A stretch of 64,000 bases of DNA from Pseudomonas phenolilytica (GCF_021432765.1 NZ_CP058908.1:2062001-2126000), one strand, 5' to 3'; numbered from the stretch's first letter, positions 11,217 through 21,206 are shown. Notes: a model not told the origin generated them from the letters alone. Numbers and translations are program-made.

Positions 11217-11567
11217 ATGACCAACAAGATCATCCAGCAGCTCGAAGCCGAGCAGATGAACAAAGAAATCCCGGCATTTGCCCCTGGCGACACCGTGATT
11301 GTCCAGGTGAAGGTGAAGGAAGGCGATCGTCAGCGTCTTCAGGCCTTCGAAGGTGTGGTGATCGGCAAGCGTAACCGCGGCCTGAACAGCGCCTTCACCG
11401 TCCGTAAGATCTCCAACGGTGTGGGTGTCGAGCGTACCTTCCAGACCTACAGCCCGGTCGTCGACAGCCTGAGCATCAAGCGCCGCGGCGACGTACGCAA
11501 GGCCAAGCTGTACTATCTGCGCGATCTGTCTGGTAAGGCCGCACGCATCAAGGAAAAGCTGTCCTGA
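11217..11567 (+). CDS. rplS: 50S ribosomal protein L19
   Basis: Large-subunit protein at the 30S-50S interface. 116 residues with [29 protein letters not shown] and [27 protein letters not shown]. Preceded by a ribosome binding site (AGGAG) and a 48-base spacer after trmD; followed directly by a strong terminator that ends the operon. Confidence 0.98.
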   Translation: MTNKIIQQLEAEQMNKEIPAFAPGDTVIVQVKVKEGDRQRLQAFEGVVIGKRNRGLNSAFTVRKISNGVGVERTFQTYSPVVDSLSIKRRGDVRKAKLYYLRDLSGKAARIKEKLS

Positions 11568-11588
11568 GAGCGCATTTCTCGATGCACG

Positions 11589-11617
11589 AAAAAAGCAGCC
11601 TGCGGGCTGCTTTTTTT
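11589..11617 (+). terminator. Rho-independent terminator of the rpsP-rplS operon
   Basis: AAAAGCAGCC and GGCTGC form a hairpin with a four-base loop followed by seven T residues, about 20 bases after the rplS stop. Confidence 0.9.
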
Positions 11618-11699
11618 ATGCCCGTCCCCCACGTTATTGCCGGTGAGGCACGGGCGGTGCTGAGTGGCAGATTCGCGGGTAATTTACGAGAGTCTCGAT

Positions 11700-12596
11700 A
11701 TGCCGGCACTACACGATCCAATCATTGATCGTTTTCTGGATGCGCTGTGGCTGGAGAAAGGCCTGGCAGACAATACGCGCGACGCCTATTGCAGTGACCT
11801 TGCCCTGTTCAATGGTTGGCTCGCGGAGCGTGGGGCTTCCCTGGTCGGTGTGGGCCGCGACGCCATTCTCGATCACTTGGCCTGGCGCCTGGCTAATGGC
11901 TACAAGGCGCGTTCGACCGCGCGGTTTCTCTCCGGTATGCGTGGCTTCTATCGCTATCTGCTGCGTGAAGGTTTGGTGGAGAGCGATCCGACGCTGAGGA
12001 TCGAGCTGCCGCGACTGGGCCGATCGCTACCCAAGGCCTTGTCCGAGGCCGACGTCGAAGCGCTGCTGGCCGCGCCGGATATTGGTGATGCGCTTGGCCT
12101 GCGCGACCGCGCGATGCTCGAGGTGCTCTACGCCTGCGGCCTGCGCGTCAGTGAGCTGGTCGGTATGCATCAGGAGCAGATAAGCCTGCGCCAGGGTGTA
12201 TTACGCACCTTCGGCAAGGGCAACAAGGAGCGCCTGGTGCCGCTGGGCGATGAAGCTATGTACTGGCTGGAGCGCTATCGACGCGACGCGCGTGGCCTGT
12301 TGCTTGGCGATAAGCCGGGCGATGTCGAATTTCTGAGTCGGCGAGGCGATCCGATGACTCGCCAGACGTTCTGGCATCGAATCAAACTGCATGCCAGACA
12401 GGCCGGGATCGCTGCCGCCATCTCGCCGCATACCCTGCGGCATGCCTTTGCAACGCATCTGCTCAATCATGGCGCCGATCTGCGCACCGTGCAGATGCTG
12501 CTTGGCCACAGCGATCTATCGACTACGCAAATCTATACGCACATCGCGCGCGCGCGCCTGCAGGCGCTGCATGCCGAGCACCATCCGCGGGGCTAG
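11700..12596 (+). CDS. xerD: Site-specific tyrosine recombinase XerD
   Basis: With XerC resolves chromosome dimers at dif. 298 residues: N-terminal SAM-like core-binding domain (DRFLDALWLEKGLADNTRDAY) and C-terminal catalytic domain. Catalytic residues visible: Arg in YACGLRVSELV, Lys in FGKGNKERLVP, HTLRH (His-x-x-Arg), LGHSDLSTTQIYTH with the nucleophile Tyr. I use the ATG at 11700 (MPALHDPII), giving the usual length; a GTG 36 bases upstream is less likely. Followed by dsbC, a pairing conserved in pseudomonads. Confidence 0.96.
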   Translation: MPALHDPIIDRFLDALWLEKGLADNTRDAYCSDLALFNGWLAERGASLVGVGRDAILDHLAWRLANGYKARSTARFLSGMRGFYRYLLREGLVESDPTLRIELPRLGRSLPKALSEADVEALLAAPDIGDALGLRDRAMLEVLYACGLRVSELVGMHQEQISLRQGVLRTFGKGNKERLVPLGDEAMYWLERYRRDARGLLLGDKPGDVEFLSRRGDPMTRQTFWHRIKLHARQAGIAAAISPHTLRHAFATHLLNHGADLRTVQMLLGHSDLSTTQIYTHIARARLQALHAEHHPRG

Positions 12597-12734
12597 CTGC
12601 GAGTGGTTGAGGAAAATCGCACCAATCTGCGACGCGCTTCGGTGTTTGTGCCTGTCGGCTTGCATGCAACGATTTGCAGGCGGCTGCTGTGATAGGCTGT
12701 ACGCCTTTTCTCGACCGTCGTTGCAGGAGTTTTC

Positions 12735-13460
12735 ATGGGCGCGATTCGTTTGTTTACCGTCGTGGTCGCCAGCCTGGCCAGTACCTTCGTCTTCGCTGCT
12801 GACCCTGATCAGGCGATTCGCAAGACGCTGCAAACGGCTCAGCCGGACCTGCCGATCGAGGCGATTGCCGAAAGTCCGATGTCGGGGCTCTATCAGGTGC
12901 AGCTGAAGGGCGGTCGCCAGCTTTACGCCAGCGCCGACGGCCAGTTCGTCTTGCAGGGCTTCCTCTATCGTTTTCAAGACGGCCGGGCAGTCAACCTTAC
13001 CGAACAGGCGCAGAGTCAGTCGGTCGCGCGGGAGATCGACGCGATTCCGGCGAGCGAGATGGTGGTGTTCGCGCCGAAGAATCCGAAAACCCACATCACC
13101 GTCTTCACCGACACCGATTGCGGTTATTGCCAGAAGCTGCATAGCGAGGTTCCCGAGCTGAACCGTCTGGGCGTGGAGGTACGGTACGTCGCCTTTCCGC
13201 GCCAAGGCATGGGTAGTCACGGTGCCAATACTCTGACCAGCGTCTGGTGCGCGAAGGATCGCCAGGCCGCGATGAACTTGGCCAAGGCGCGTAAGGATGT
13301 GCCGCAGGCCAGCTGCGACAGCCCGATTGCCAAGCAGTACGCTCTCGGCCAGCTGATCGGCGTGCAGGGTACGCCTGCCATTATCCTCGCCGACGGTCAG
13401 ATGATTCCTGGTTATCAGCCCGCACCGCAGCTGGCGGAGCTGGCGCTGCAGGCCAACTGA
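12735..13460 (+). CDS. dsbC: Thiol:disulfide interchange protein DsbC
   Basis: Periplasmic disulfide isomerase. 241 residues with a signal peptide (1-21, ending FVFAA), an N-terminal dimerisation domain (residues 25-85) and a thioredoxin-fold domain with active site CGYC (Cys129, Cys132) and cis-Pro in GVQGTPAII. A second cysteine pair (SVWC and ASC) matches the structural disulfide of E. coli DsbC. Ribosome binding site GCAGGAG precedes the ATG. It would be kept reduced by DsbD, not in this window. Confidence 0.96.
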   Translation: MGAIRLFTVVVASLASTFVFAADPDQAIRKTLQTAQPDLPIEAIAESPMSGLYQVQLKGGRQLYASADGQFVLQGFLYRFQDGRAVNLTEQAQSQSVAREIDAIPASEMVVFAPKNPKTHITVFTDTDCGYCQKLHSEVPELNRLGVEVRYVAFPRQGMGSHGANTLTSVWCAKDRQAAMNLAKARKDVPQASCDSPIAKQYALGQLIGVQGTPAIILADGQMIPGYQPAPQLAELALQAN

Positions 13461-13485
13461 CGGCTGGCCCGAGCTGATTCGTCGC

Positions 13486-13524
13486 CACGCCTCGGCGGGT
13501 CGATGCGCAATCCGCCGAGGCGTG
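13486..13524. repeat. Perfect 13-bp inverted repeat between dsbC and hom
   Basis: CACGCCTCGGCGG and CCGCCGAGGCGTG flank a 13-base spacer, 25 bases after the dsbC stop. No T-tract follows on either strand, so it is not a classical terminator. The remaining 230 bases up to hom hold no gene I can recognise. Confidence 0.75.
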
Positions 13525-13757
13525 CACCTGATGGTGGGCTCGTGCCTCGGCCGGGCGCGGTACGACATTGCTAGGGGCAGCAAAAGCCTCAGCGCACAGG
13601 CGGATGAGTTGCTGGCGTAGCGGCATCGGCGGCTGGGCCTGGCTGGTGTCGATGACGCGGCGATGGCCGATTGACTAACGGCGACGCCCTTCGTAATGTG
13701 CGACTCTTTTGTTCGGCCGGTGCCCCCGGTCGATCGCCGTAAATGGGGGAGTGCAGC

Positions 13758-15062
13758 TTGAAACCGGTGAAAGTTGGCATCTGTGGGCTGGGAACCGTCG
13801 GTGGCGGTACCTTCAATGTGCTCAAGCGCAACGCCGAGGAGATTGCCCGCCGCGCCGGACGTGGCATCGAGGTCGCGCAGATCGCCACACGCCAGCCAAA
13901 CCCCAAGTGCGACACCACCGGCACCCCGGTAACCGATGACGTGTTCGACGTCGTCAACAATCCCGAGATCGATATCGTCGTAGAGCTGATCGGCGGTTAT
14001 ACGCTGGCGCGCGAGCTGGTGCTCAAGGCCATCGATAACGGCAAGCACGTGGTTACCGCCAACAAGGCGCTGATCGCTGTCCACGGTAACGAACTGTTCG
14101 CCAAAGCCCGCGAGAAGGGCGTGATCGTCGCATTCGAGGCGTCGGTGGCCGGTGGCATTCCGGTAATCAAGGCGATTCGCGAAGGGCTGGCCGGCAACCG
14201 TATCAACTGGGTGGCCGGGATCATCAACGGCACTGGCAACTTCATTCTCACCGAGATGCGCGACAAGGGGCGGGCCTTCGCGGACGTGCTCAAGGAGGCA
14301 CAGGCACTGGGTTACGCCGAGGCCGATCCGACCTTCGATGTCGAAGGCATCGACGCTGCGCACAAGCTGACCATCCTAGCTTCCATTGCCTTCGGCATTC
14401 CGCTGCAGTTCGACAAAGCCTATACCGAAGGCATCGGCCAGCTGACTACCGCCGACGTCAACTATGCCGAAGCGCTGGGCTACCGCATCAAGCACCTCGG
14501 CGTGGCCCGTCGCACCGAAGCGGGCATCGAACTGCGGGTGCACCCGACCCTGATTCCCGCCGATCGCCTGATCGCCAACGTCAACGGTGTCATGAACGCG
14601 GTGATGGTCAATGGCGATGCCGTGGGCAGCACGCTTTACTACGGCGCCGGGGCCGGCATGGAGCCGACCGCATCGGCGGTGGTCGCCGATCTTGTCGATG
14701 TCGCCCGCGCGCTGACCACCGACCCGCATAATCGCGTGCCGCATCTGGCGTTCCAGCCGGATTCGCTGTCCGATCATCCGATCCTGCCGATTGCCGCCTG
14801 CGAGAGCGCCTACTACCTGCGCATCCAGGCCAAGGATCATCCGGGTGTGCTGGCGCAGGTCGCCACCATCCTCTCCGAGCGCGGGATCAACATCGAGTCG
14901 ATCATGCAGAAGGAAGTCGAGGAGCATGATGGCCTGGTGCCGGTGATTCTGGTCACCCATCGGGTTGTCGAGCAGCGCATCGATGACGCGATTGCCGCGC
15001 TCGAAGCGCTCGACGACGTGGCGGACAAGGTCGTGCGGATTCGCGTCGAACAACTGAACTAA
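13758..15062 (+). CDS. hom: Homoserine dehydrogenase
   Basis: NAD(P)-dependent reduction of aspartate semialdehyde to homoserine, the branch to threonine and methionine. 434 residues from the TTG at 13758: MKPVKVGICGLGTVGGG with the GxGxxG Rossmann motif at 9-14, the catalytic centre (KALIAVHGNELF, AGGIPVIKAIREGLAGN) and a C-terminal ACT domain (YYLRIQAKDHPGVLAQVATIL), which suggests feedback by threonine. I chose the TTG because GGGGGAG lies six bases before it and the product matches Pseudomonas Hom; the ATG at 13743 would place that Shine-Dalgarno inside the gene. Followed by thrC. Confidence 0.95.
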   Translation: MKPVKVGICGLGTVGGGTFNVLKRNAEEIARRAGRGIEVAQIATRQPNPKCDTTGTPVTDDVFDVVNNPEIDIVVELIGGYTLARELVLKAIDNGKHVVTANKALIAVHGNELFAKAREKGVIVAFEASVAGGIPVIKAIREGLAGNRINWVAGIINGTGNFILTEMRDKGRAFADVLKEAQALGYAEADPTFDVEGIDAAHKLTILASIAFGIPLQFDKAYTEGIGQLTTADVNYAEALGYRIKHLGVARRTEAGIELRVHPTLIPADRLIANVNGVMNAVMVNGDAVGSTLYYGAGAGMEPTASAVVADLVDVARALTTDPHNRVPHLAFQPDSLSDHPILPIAACESAYYLRIQAKDHPGVLAQVATILSERGINIESIMQKEVEEHDGLVPVILVTHRVVEQRIDDAIAALEALDDVADKVVRIRVEQLN

Positions 15063-15126
15063 CCGGAGCTTACGAGCCGTAGGCCTTGCTGCTTGCGGTT
15101 TCAGGCTCAAACCGAAGGTTTGCAAA

Positions 15127-16551
15127 ATGCGCTACATCAGTACCCGCGGCCAGGCTCCGGCCCTGAATTTCGAAGATGTGCTGCTGGCCGGTCTGGCCAG
15201 CGACGGCGGCCTCTATGTGCCGGAAAACCTGCCGCGCTTCACCGTCGAGGAGATCGCCTCCTGGGCGGGGCTGCCGTACCACGAGCTGGCTTTCCGGGTG
15301 ATGCGGCCGTTCGTCAGCGGCAGCATTCCGGATGCCGATTTCAAGCAGATTCTCGAGCAGACCTACGCCACTGGCGAAGGTGGCGTATTTGCCCACGCTG
15401 CGGTGGCGCCGCTGCGCCAGCTGAACGGTAACGAGTGGGTGCTGGAGCTGTTCCACGGCCCCACCTTGGCCTTCAAGGATTTTGCCCTGCAGCTGCTCGG
15501 CCGCCTGCTCGACTACGTGCTGGCCAAGCGCGGCGAGCGCGTGGTGATCATGGGTGCGACCTCCGGCGATACCGGCTCGGCCGCCATCGAAGGTTGCCGC
15601 CGCTGCGAGAACGTCGACATCTTCATCCTGCATCCGCATAACCGAGTGTCGGAAGTGCAGCGCCGGCAGATGACCACCATCGCCGGCGACAACATCCACA
15701 ACATCGCCATCGAAGGCAACTTCGACGACTGCCAGGAGATGGTCAAGGCCAGCTTCGCCGACCAGGGCTTCCTCAAGGGCACCCGGCTGGTGGCGGTCAA
15801 CTCGATCAACTGGGCGCGGATCATGGCCCAGATCGTCTACTACTTCCATGCGGCGCTGCAGCTGGGTGGTCCTGCACGTTCGGTAGCGTTCTCGGTGCCG
15901 ACTGGCAACTTCGGCGACATCTTTGCCGGTTACCTGGCGCGCAACATGGGCCTGCCGGTGAGCCAGCTGATCGTCGCCACCAACCGCAACGACATCCTGC
16001 ACCGCTTCATGTCCGGCAATCGCTACGACAAGGACACCCTGCACCCGTCGTTGTCGCCGTCGATGGATATCATGGTGTCGTCCAACTTCGAGCGTTTGCT
16101 GTTCGACCTGCACGGGCGTAATGGCAAGGCCGTGGCTGATCTGCTGGATGCGTTCAGGGCCAGCGGCAAGTTGTCGGTCGAGGAAGACCGCTGGACCGAG
16201 GCGCGCAAGCTATTCGATTCGCTTGCGGTGGATGATGCGCAGACCTGCGCGACCATTGCCGAAGTGTTCCGCGAAACCGGTGAATTGCTCGATCCGCACA
16301 CCGCGATTGGCGTGCGCGCCGCGCGTGAATGTCGACGCAGCCTGAGCGTGCCGATGGTGACGCTGGGCACCGCTCATCCGGTGAAGTTCCCTGAGGCAGT
16401 GCAGAAGGCAGGAGTGGGCAAGGCGCTCGGGCTGCCGGTGCACCTGGCCGATCTGTTCGAGCGGCCTGAGCGCTGCACGGTGCTGGCCAATGAGTTGAAG
16501 GCGGTTCAGGCCTTCGTCAGTCAGCATGGTAATCGCGGTAAGCCGCTGTAA
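15127..16551 (+). CDS. thrC: Threonine synthase
   Basis: PLP enzyme converting O-phosphohomoserine to threonine. 474 residues, fold type II; the PLP lysine is Lys117 in GPTLAFKDFALQLLG. Other motifs: MRYISTRGQAPALNFEDVLLAGLASDGGLYVP is represented at the N-terminus by RGQAPALNFEDVLLAG, and the phosphate-binding ATSGDTGSAAIEG. It lies 64 bases after hom; the pair forms the hom-thrC operon typical of Pseudomonas, ended by a bidirectional terminator. Confidence 0.97.
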   Translation: MRYISTRGQAPALNFEDVLLAGLASDGGLYVPENLPRFTVEEIASWAGLPYHELAFRVMRPFVSGSIPDADFKQILEQTYATGEGGVFAHAAVAPLRQLNGNEWVLELFHGPTLAFKDFALQLLGRLLDYVLAKRGERVVIMGATSGDTGSAAIEGCRRCENVDIFILHPHNRVSEVQRRQMTTIAGDNIHNIAIEGNFDDCQEMVKASFADQGFLKGTRLVAVNSINWARIMAQIVYYFHAALQLGGPARSVAFSVPTGNFGDIFAGYLARNMGLPVSQLIVATNRNDILHRFMSGNRYDKDTLHPSLSPSMDIMVSSNFERLLFDLHGRNGKAVADLLDAFRASGKLSVEEDRWTEARKLFDSLAVDDAQTCATIAEVFRETGELLDPHTAIGVRAARECRRSLSVPMVTLGTAHPVKFPEAVQKAGVGKALGLPVHLADLFERPERCTVLANELKAVQAFVSQHGNRGKPL

Positions 16552-16568
16552 GCGGAGCGCAGCAAGGT

Positions 16569-16596
16569 AAAAGGCCAGTCGCGAGACTGGCCTTTT
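16569..16596. terminator. Bidirectional terminator between thrC and rnt
   Basis: A perfect 12-bp stem AAAAGGCCAGTC / GACTGGCCTTTT around a GCGA tetraloop, lying between the convergent thrC and rnt genes. A- and T-tracts at its ends allow use in both directions. Confidence 0.85.
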
Positions 16597-16653
16597 ACAT
16601 TCTAGCGGGGGCGTTTCAGACGCCTCGCCGCCGCGGCGGATGTCGCTGTGGGG

Positions 16654-17328
16654 TTATTCGTCGAACTCTTCCCAGCCACCCATTTCCCGCCAGCGGTTGA
16701 CGATCCCACAGAACAGTTCGGCCGTCTTCTCGGTGTCGTAGCGTGCCGAGTGTGCCTCGCGCCCGTCGAAATCGATCCCGGCAGCCTGGCAGGCCTTGGC
16801 CAGTACGGTTTGGCCGTAGGCAAGGCCGGCGAGCGTGGCGGTGTCGAAGCTGGAAAATGGATGGAACGGGTTGCGCTTGATATCGCAGCGGGCGATCGCG
16901 GCGTTAAGGAAGCCCAGGTCGAAGCTGCTGTTGTGACCGACCAGAATCGCCCGCTTGCAGCCACTGGACTTCACTGCCTTGCGCACGTTGCGGAAGATCT
17001 CGTGCAGCGCGTGGTCTTCACTGACTGCCATGCGCAACGGGTGATCGAGCTTGATGCCGGTGAATTCCAATGCTGCCGGCTCGATGTTGGCGCCGGCGAA
17101 CGGTTCGACGCGAAAGAACTGCGTCTCCTGCGGATAGAGCAGGCCCTGCTCATCCATGCCGATGGTCACCGCGGCGATTTCCAGCAAGGCGTCGGTGGCG
17201 CAGTTGAAACCGCCGCACTCGACGTCGATGACGACGGGCAGGAAGCCGCGGAAGCGACGCGCCATCGGCGAGCGTGGGCGGCCCGGCTGGTTGGCGTCCA
17301 GCTCGTCGTCGAAGTGCTCTTCGCTCAT
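16654..17328 (-). CDS. rnt: Ribonuclease T
   Basis: DEDDh 3'-5' exoribonuclease that trims tRNA CCA ends and 5S/23S rRNA 3' ends. 224 residues; Asp35 and Glu37 in [11 protein letters not shown], the middle motif [17 protein letters not shown], and the last motif [14 protein letters not shown] supply the catalytic acids and histidine. Its ATG overlaps the pyrC stop by four bases (ATGA), showing translational coupling. The pyrC-rnt pairing is conserved in pseudomonads. Confidence 0.97.
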   Translation of the reverse strand: MSEEHFDDELDANQPGRPRSPMARRFRGFLPVVIDVECGGFNCATDALLEIAAVTIGMDEQGLLYPQETQFFRVEPFAGANIEPAALEFTGIKLDHPLRMAVSEDHALHEIFRNVRKAVKSSGCKRAILVGHNSSFDLGFLNAAIARCDIKRNPFHPFSSFDTATLAGLAYGQTVLAKACQAAGIDFDGREAHSARYDTEKTAELFCGIVNRWREMGGWEEFDE

Positions 17329-18368
17329 CTGCTTGCCTCCAGGCGCCAGCGCAGGATTTCCCCGGCGCGCAGCGGAATCAGCTGCTGCTCGCCGAACGGC
17401 AGGCTGGCCGGCATCTCCCAGGCGTCGCGCACCAGCGTGATCTGCTCGGTGTTGCGCGGCAGGCCATAGAAGTCGGCGCCGAAATGGCTGGCGAACGCTT
17501 CCAACCGGGCCAGTGCGTTGCGCTGCTCGAAGGCCTCGGCATACAGCTCGATGGCCGCATGCGCGGTATAGCAGCCTGCGCAGCCGCAGGCGGATTCTTT
17601 GGCGTGCTGGGCATGTGGCGCCGAATCGGTGCCGAGGAAGAACTTCCGATTGCCGCTGGTAGCGGCATCCAGCAGTGCTTCCTGATGCACGTTGCGCTTC
17701 AGAACGGGCAGGCAGAAGAAATGTGGGCGAATGCCGCCGACCAGCATGTGGTTGCGGTTATACAGCAGGTGGTGGGCGGTGATGGTGGCGCCGACATTGG
17801 CCCCGGCCGCCTCGACGAACTGCACGGCATCGCGCGTGGTGATGTGCTCGAACACTACCTTCAGCTGCGGGAAGCGCTCGGTCACACGGCTCAGCTGCTC
17901 GTCGATGAAATGCTTCTCGCGGTCGAAGATGTCGATCTCGCTGCGCGTCACCTCGCCGTGCACCAGCAGAGGCAGCCCGACCTCGGCCATCGTTTCCAGT
18001 ACGGGGAAGATGTTGTCGATCCGCGTTACGCCCGATGCCGAGTTGGTGGTGGCGCCGGCAGGGTAGAGCTTGGCCGCGTGCACGAAGCCGCTGGCCTTGG
18101 CCGCGCGCACATCTTCGGCGCGGGTGCTGTCGGTGAGGTAGAGCACCATCAGGGGCTCGAAGCGACTGCCGTCCGGGCGGACGGCGAGGATACGCTGGCG
18201 ATAGGCGGCGGCTTCATCGGCGTTGCGTACTGGCGGCACCAGGTTGGGCATGATGATCGCGCGGGCGAACTGGCGCGCGACGTCGGCCACGGTGTGCGAT
18301 AGCACCGCGCCGTCGCGCAGGTGGATATGCCAGTCGTCGGGGCGCAGCAGGGTGATTCGGTCGGACAT
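17325..18368 (-). CDS. pyrC: Dihydroorotase
   Basis: Zinc amidohydrolase closing carbamoyl-aspartate to dihydroorotate in pyrimidine synthesis. 347 residues, class II (E. coli PyrC) type: His14 and His16 in [10 protein letters not shown], the lysine in [24 protein letters not shown], and GTDSAPH with the catalytic Asp. The start is the ATG at 18368 ([13 protein letters not shown]). The reading frame stays open far upstream across argG, but that extension is only a GC-driven shadow. Divergent from motY. Confidence 0.97.
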   Translation of the reverse strand: MSDRITLLRPDDWHIHLRDGAVLSHTVADVARQFARAIIMPNLVPPVRNADEAAAYRQRILAVRPDGSRFEPLMVLYLTDSTRAEDVRAAKASGFVHAAKLYPAGATTNSASGVTRIDNIFPVLETMAEVGLPLLVHGEVTRSEIDIFDREKHFIDEQLSRVTERFPQLKVVFEHITTRDAVQFVEAAGANVGATITAHHLLYNRNHMLVGGIRPHFFCLPVLKRNVHQEALLDAATSGNRKFFLGTDSAPHAQHAKESACGCAGCYTAHAAIELYAEAFEQRNALARLEAFASHFGADFYGLPRNTEQITLVRDAWEMPASLPFGEQQLIPLRAGEILRWRLEASR

Positions 18369-18471
18369 GCGGGTTTCCTGGCGGGTGAAACGTGCGCGAA
18401 TGCTACCGGAAAAGCCTGCCGGCGGCACGTGTCGCGCCCGGGAGCCCGGAGCGTGCGCGGGCGGTAGCGAC

Positions 18472-18498
18472 TCAAGTTTTGTGGCATCGCTCCGATAC
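18472..18498 (+). promoter_or_regulatory. Sigma-28 (FliA)-type promoter of motY
   Basis: TCAAGTTT, 11 bases, TCCGATAC. The flagellar sigma consensus is TAAAGTTT-N11-GCCGATAA, so both boxes and the spacing fit. It lies 32 bases before the motY start codon. Confidence 0.7.
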
Positions 18499-18530
18499 CC
18501 CGGAGGAATGCGTTCTCTCCGGAGTTTCCC

Positions 18531-19424
18531 GTGCGCCTGCGTCCGCTCGTGCTGTGCTGCCTGTTGGCCTCCCCGGCCGACGCTATCACCTTCCAGACCC
18601 GTCTGGAGCGGGTGCAATGGCATGTCGAGGGGGATCAGTTCGAGTGCCGCCTGAGCCAGCCGATCGCCGGTTTCGGCAGCGGGCAGTTCGTCCGGCGCGC
18701 CGGCGAGGAGGCGATCTTCCGTCTGCAGTCCCCGCAACGCTGGCTGGGCGCGGGGGCGGCCACGCTCTATGCGGCCGCGGCGCCCTGGCAGCCGGCGCGA
18801 GGCGATATCAACCTGGGCGTGGTATCGGTCGGTGGCGGGGAGATTCCGTTCAACAGCTCGCATCTGCAGGCCGGACGCCTGCTCAGCGGGCTGCTCGAAG
18901 GCCGTAGCCCGGTCGTGCGTCACCGCACCCTGCACGGCGGCGAAACGCTGGAGGTGCGCCTGCTGCCGGCGCGATTCGCCAAGGCGTACGAAGACTATCG
19001 CGCGTGCGCGGCCAAGCTGCTGCCGGTCAACTACGATCAGGTGCGCCAGTCGCAGGTCGGTTTTCCGTCCGGCGACGTGGTGCTGGACGATGTCGCTCGG
19101 GCCAAGCTGGACATCATCCTGCAGTTCCTCAAGGCCGATCCCAGCGTCAATCGCATCGTGCTCGACGGGCATTCGGACAACAGCGGCAACCGCCTGACCA
19201 ATCGCGATCTGTCGCGCAGAAGGGCGGTGGCGGTCCAGGAGTACTTGCAGGCCAACGGCGTGCCGGAGGCGCAGATTACCCTCCGCTTCCATGGCGAGCG
19301 CTATCCGCTGGTACGCAACGACAGCGCCGCGGCACGGGCGAAGAATCGCCGCGTGACGCTGCGTCTGGAGCGCGAACCGGTCAGCGAGACCGCAGCGACG
19401 GCGCCGACGACACCGGCTAGCTGA
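18531..19424 (+). CDS. motY: Flagellar stator-associated protein MotY (OmpA domain)
   Basis: T-ring protein that stabilises stator units around the flagellar basal body; contacts peptidoglycan. 297 residues: signal peptide (about 1-18, ending SPADA), an N-terminal MotY-specific domain starting [22 protein letters not shown], and a C-terminal OmpA/peptidoglycan-binding domain ([19 protein letters not shown], then RVTLRLER). GTG start with GGAG nine bases upstream; an ATG at 18508 is out of frame. Position next to pyrC and argG matches P. aeruginosa motY. Confidence 0.9.
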   Translation: MRLRPLVLCCLLASPADAITFQTRLERVQWHVEGDQFECRLSQPIAGFGSGQFVRRAGEEAIFRLQSPQRWLGAGAATLYAAAAPWQPARGDINLGVVSVGGGEIPFNSSHLQAGRLLSGLLEGRSPVVRHRTLHGGETLEVRLLPARFAKAYEDYRACAAKLLPVNYDQVRQSQVGFPSGDVVLDDVARAKLDIILQFLKADPSVNRIVLDGHSDNSGNRLTNRDLSRRRAVAVQEYLQANGVPEAQITLRFHGERYPLVRNDSAAARAKNRRVTLRLEREPVSETAATAPTTPAS

Positions 19425-19499
19425 GGCGCGCGCCCCTGTAAATACAGCCCCGTGATCGGTAGAATCCACGGTTTTCCGTACAACCGTGGAGCTGATGGC

Positions 19500-20720
19500 A
19501 TGGCGGACGTTAAGAAGGTGGTTCTGGCCTATTCCGGTGGCCTGGACACCTCGGTGATTCTCAAGTGGCTGCAAGACACCTACAACTGTGAAGTGGTGAC
19601 CTTCACTGCCGATCTGGGCCAGGGTGAGGAAGTCGAGCCGGCTCGCGCCAAGGCACAGGCGATGGGCGTCAAGGAAATCTACATCGACGACCTGCGCGAA
19701 GAATTCGTCCGCGACTTCGTGTTCCCGATGTTCCGCGCCAACACAATCTACGAAGGCGAATACCTGCTGGGCACCTCCATTGCCCGTCCGCTGATCGCCA
19801 AGCGCCTGATCGAGATCGCCAACGAGACCGGCGCCGACGCCATCTCTCATGGCGCCACCGGTAAGGGCAACGACCAGGTGCGTTTCGAGCTGGGCGCCTA
19901 TGCGCTCAAGCCGGGCGTGCAGGTGATCGCGCCCTGGCGCGAGTGGGACCTGACTTCCCGTGAAACGCTGATGGCCTACGCCGAAAAGGCGAAGATCCCG
20001 GTCGATTTCGCCAAGGCCGGCAAGAAGTCCCCGTACTCCATGGACGCCAACCTGCTGCACATCTCCTATGAAGGCGGCGTGCTGGAAGACACCTGGACCG
20101 AGCACGAGGAAGACATGTGGCGCTGGTCCGTCTCCCCAGAGAAGGCGCCTGACGTTCCCACCTACATCGAACTGACCTACCGCAAGGGCGACATCGTCGC
20201 CATCGACGGCGTCGAGATGACCCCGGCCACCGTGCTGGCCAAGCTGAACGAGATCGGCGGCGCCAACGGCATCGGTCGCCTGGACATCGTGGAAAACCGC
20301 TATGTGGGCATGAAGTCCCGCGGCTGCTACGAAACCCCCGGCGGCACCATCATGATGAAGGCCCACCGCGCCATCGAGTCGATCACCCTGGACCGCGAAG
20401 TCGCTCACCTGAAGGATGAGCTGATGCCCAAGTACGCCAGCCTGATCTACAACGGCTACTGGTGGAGCCCCGAGCGCCAGATGCTGCAGACCATGATCGA
20501 CGCCTCCCAGGAGCACGTGAACGGCGTGGTGCGCCTGAAGCTGTACAAGGGCAACGTCATCGTCACCGGCCGCAAATCCGACGACAGCCTGTTCGACACC
20601 CGCATCTCCACCTTCGAGGACGATGCCGGCGCCTACAACCAGGCCGACGCCGGTGGCTTCATCAAGCTGAACGCCCTGCGCATGCGCATCGCCGCTGGCA
20701 AAGGCCGTTCGCCGCTCTGA
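19500..20720 (+). CDS. argG: Argininosuccinate synthase
   Basis: Condenses citrulline and aspartate with ATP in arginine synthesis. 406 residues; N-terminal PP-loop [18 protein letters not shown], citrulline and aspartate contacts in [15 protein letters not shown] and the [15 protein letters not shown] stretch. Start is the ATG at 19500 (MADVKKVV). Codon choice is notably C/G-ending compared with neighbours, as expected of a highly expressed gene. A hairpin terminator lies just downstream. Confidence 0.98.
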   Translation: MADVKKVVLAYSGGLDTSVILKWLQDTYNCEVVTFTADLGQGEEVEPARAKAQAMGVKEIYIDDLREEFVRDFVFPMFRANTIYEGEYLLGTSIARPLIAKRLIEIANETGADAISHGATGKGNDQVRFELGAYALKPGVQVIAPWREWDLTSRETLMAYAEKAKIPVDFAKAGKKSPYSMDANLLHISYEGGVLEDTWTEHEEDMWRWSVSPEKAPDVPTYIELTYRKGDIVAIDGVEMTPATVLAKLNEIGGANGIGRLDIVENRYVGMKSRGCYETPGGTIMMKAHRAIESITLDREVAHLKDELMPKYASLIYNGYWWSPERQMLQTMIDASQEHVNGVVRLKLYKGNVIVTGRKSDDSLFDTRISTFEDDAGAYNQADAGGFIKLNALRMRIAAGKGRSPL

Positions 20721-20747
20721 TAAGCTGCGCGGACCCGAGCCTGACCC

Positions 20748-20778
20748 GACCCCGGCCCTGCGCCGGGGTCTTGCTTTA
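20748..20778 (+). terminator. Rho-independent terminator of argG
   Basis: GACCCCGGC and GCCGGGGTC flank a CCTGC loop and are followed by TTGCTTT, a moderately T-rich tail. Confidence 0.7.
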
Positions 20779-20807
20779 TGCACCGTATCTGCGAGGAGAA
20801 CCTACCC

Positions 20808-21200
20808 ATGAGACTGCTGCATACCATGCTGCGCGTTGGCGACATGGACAAATCCATCGCCTTCTATACCGAAGTGCTGGGCATGACGCTGCTGCGCCGC
20901 AAGGATTACCCGGATGGCCAGTTCACCCTGGCGTTCGTCGGCTATGGCGACGAGGCGCATAACAGCGTGATCGAGCTGACGCAGAACTGGGGAGTGGAGC
21001 ATTACGCGCTGGGCGATGGCTACGGCCATATCGCCCTGGAGGTGGAAGATGTCTACAAGGCCTGCGAGGACATTCGTGCCCGTGGTGGCAAGGTCACCCG
21101 TGAGCCGGGGCCGATGAAGCATGGCTCGAGCATTCTGGCGTTCATCGAGGATCCGGACGGCTACAAGATCGAGCTGCTCTCGCCGCAGCGCCGCGACTGA
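20808..21200 (+). CDS. gloA: Lactoylglutathione lyase (glyoxalase I)
   Basis: Isomerises the methylglyoxal-glutathione hemithioacetal to S-lactoylglutathione. 130 residues; metal ligands His5, Glu56, His74 and Glu122 occupy exactly the positions known for E. coli GloA, which suggests a Ni-type enzyme of the short class. Start at the ATG at 20808, with GAGGAG ten bases upstream; an in-frame ATG 30 bases earlier would give a non-conserved tail. Between the argG terminator and a bidirectional terminator, so monocistronic. Confidence 0.96.
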   Translation: MRLLHTMLRVGDMDKSIAFYTEVLGMTLLRRKDYPDGQFTLAFVGYGDEAHNSVIELTQNWGVEHYALGDGYGHIALEVEDVYKACEDIRARGGKVTREPGPMKHGSSILAFIEDPDGYKIELLSPQRRD

Positions 21201-21206
21201 CCTATA

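Noticed and set aside
12516..14363. 615-codon minus-strand frame opposite xerD, dsbC and hom
   Set aside because: Spans three real genes and their spacers on the other strand; typical GC-driven artefact.
19436..19447. CTGTAAATACAG as a LexA (SOS) box near argG
   Set aside because: Arms CTG/CAG are separated by six bases instead of ten.
17325..20783. A minus-strand frame open for 1,152 codons, including pyrC
   Set aside because: pyrC starts at 18368 with the conserved N-terminus; the rest is antisense to motY and argG, explained by high GC content and codon bias.
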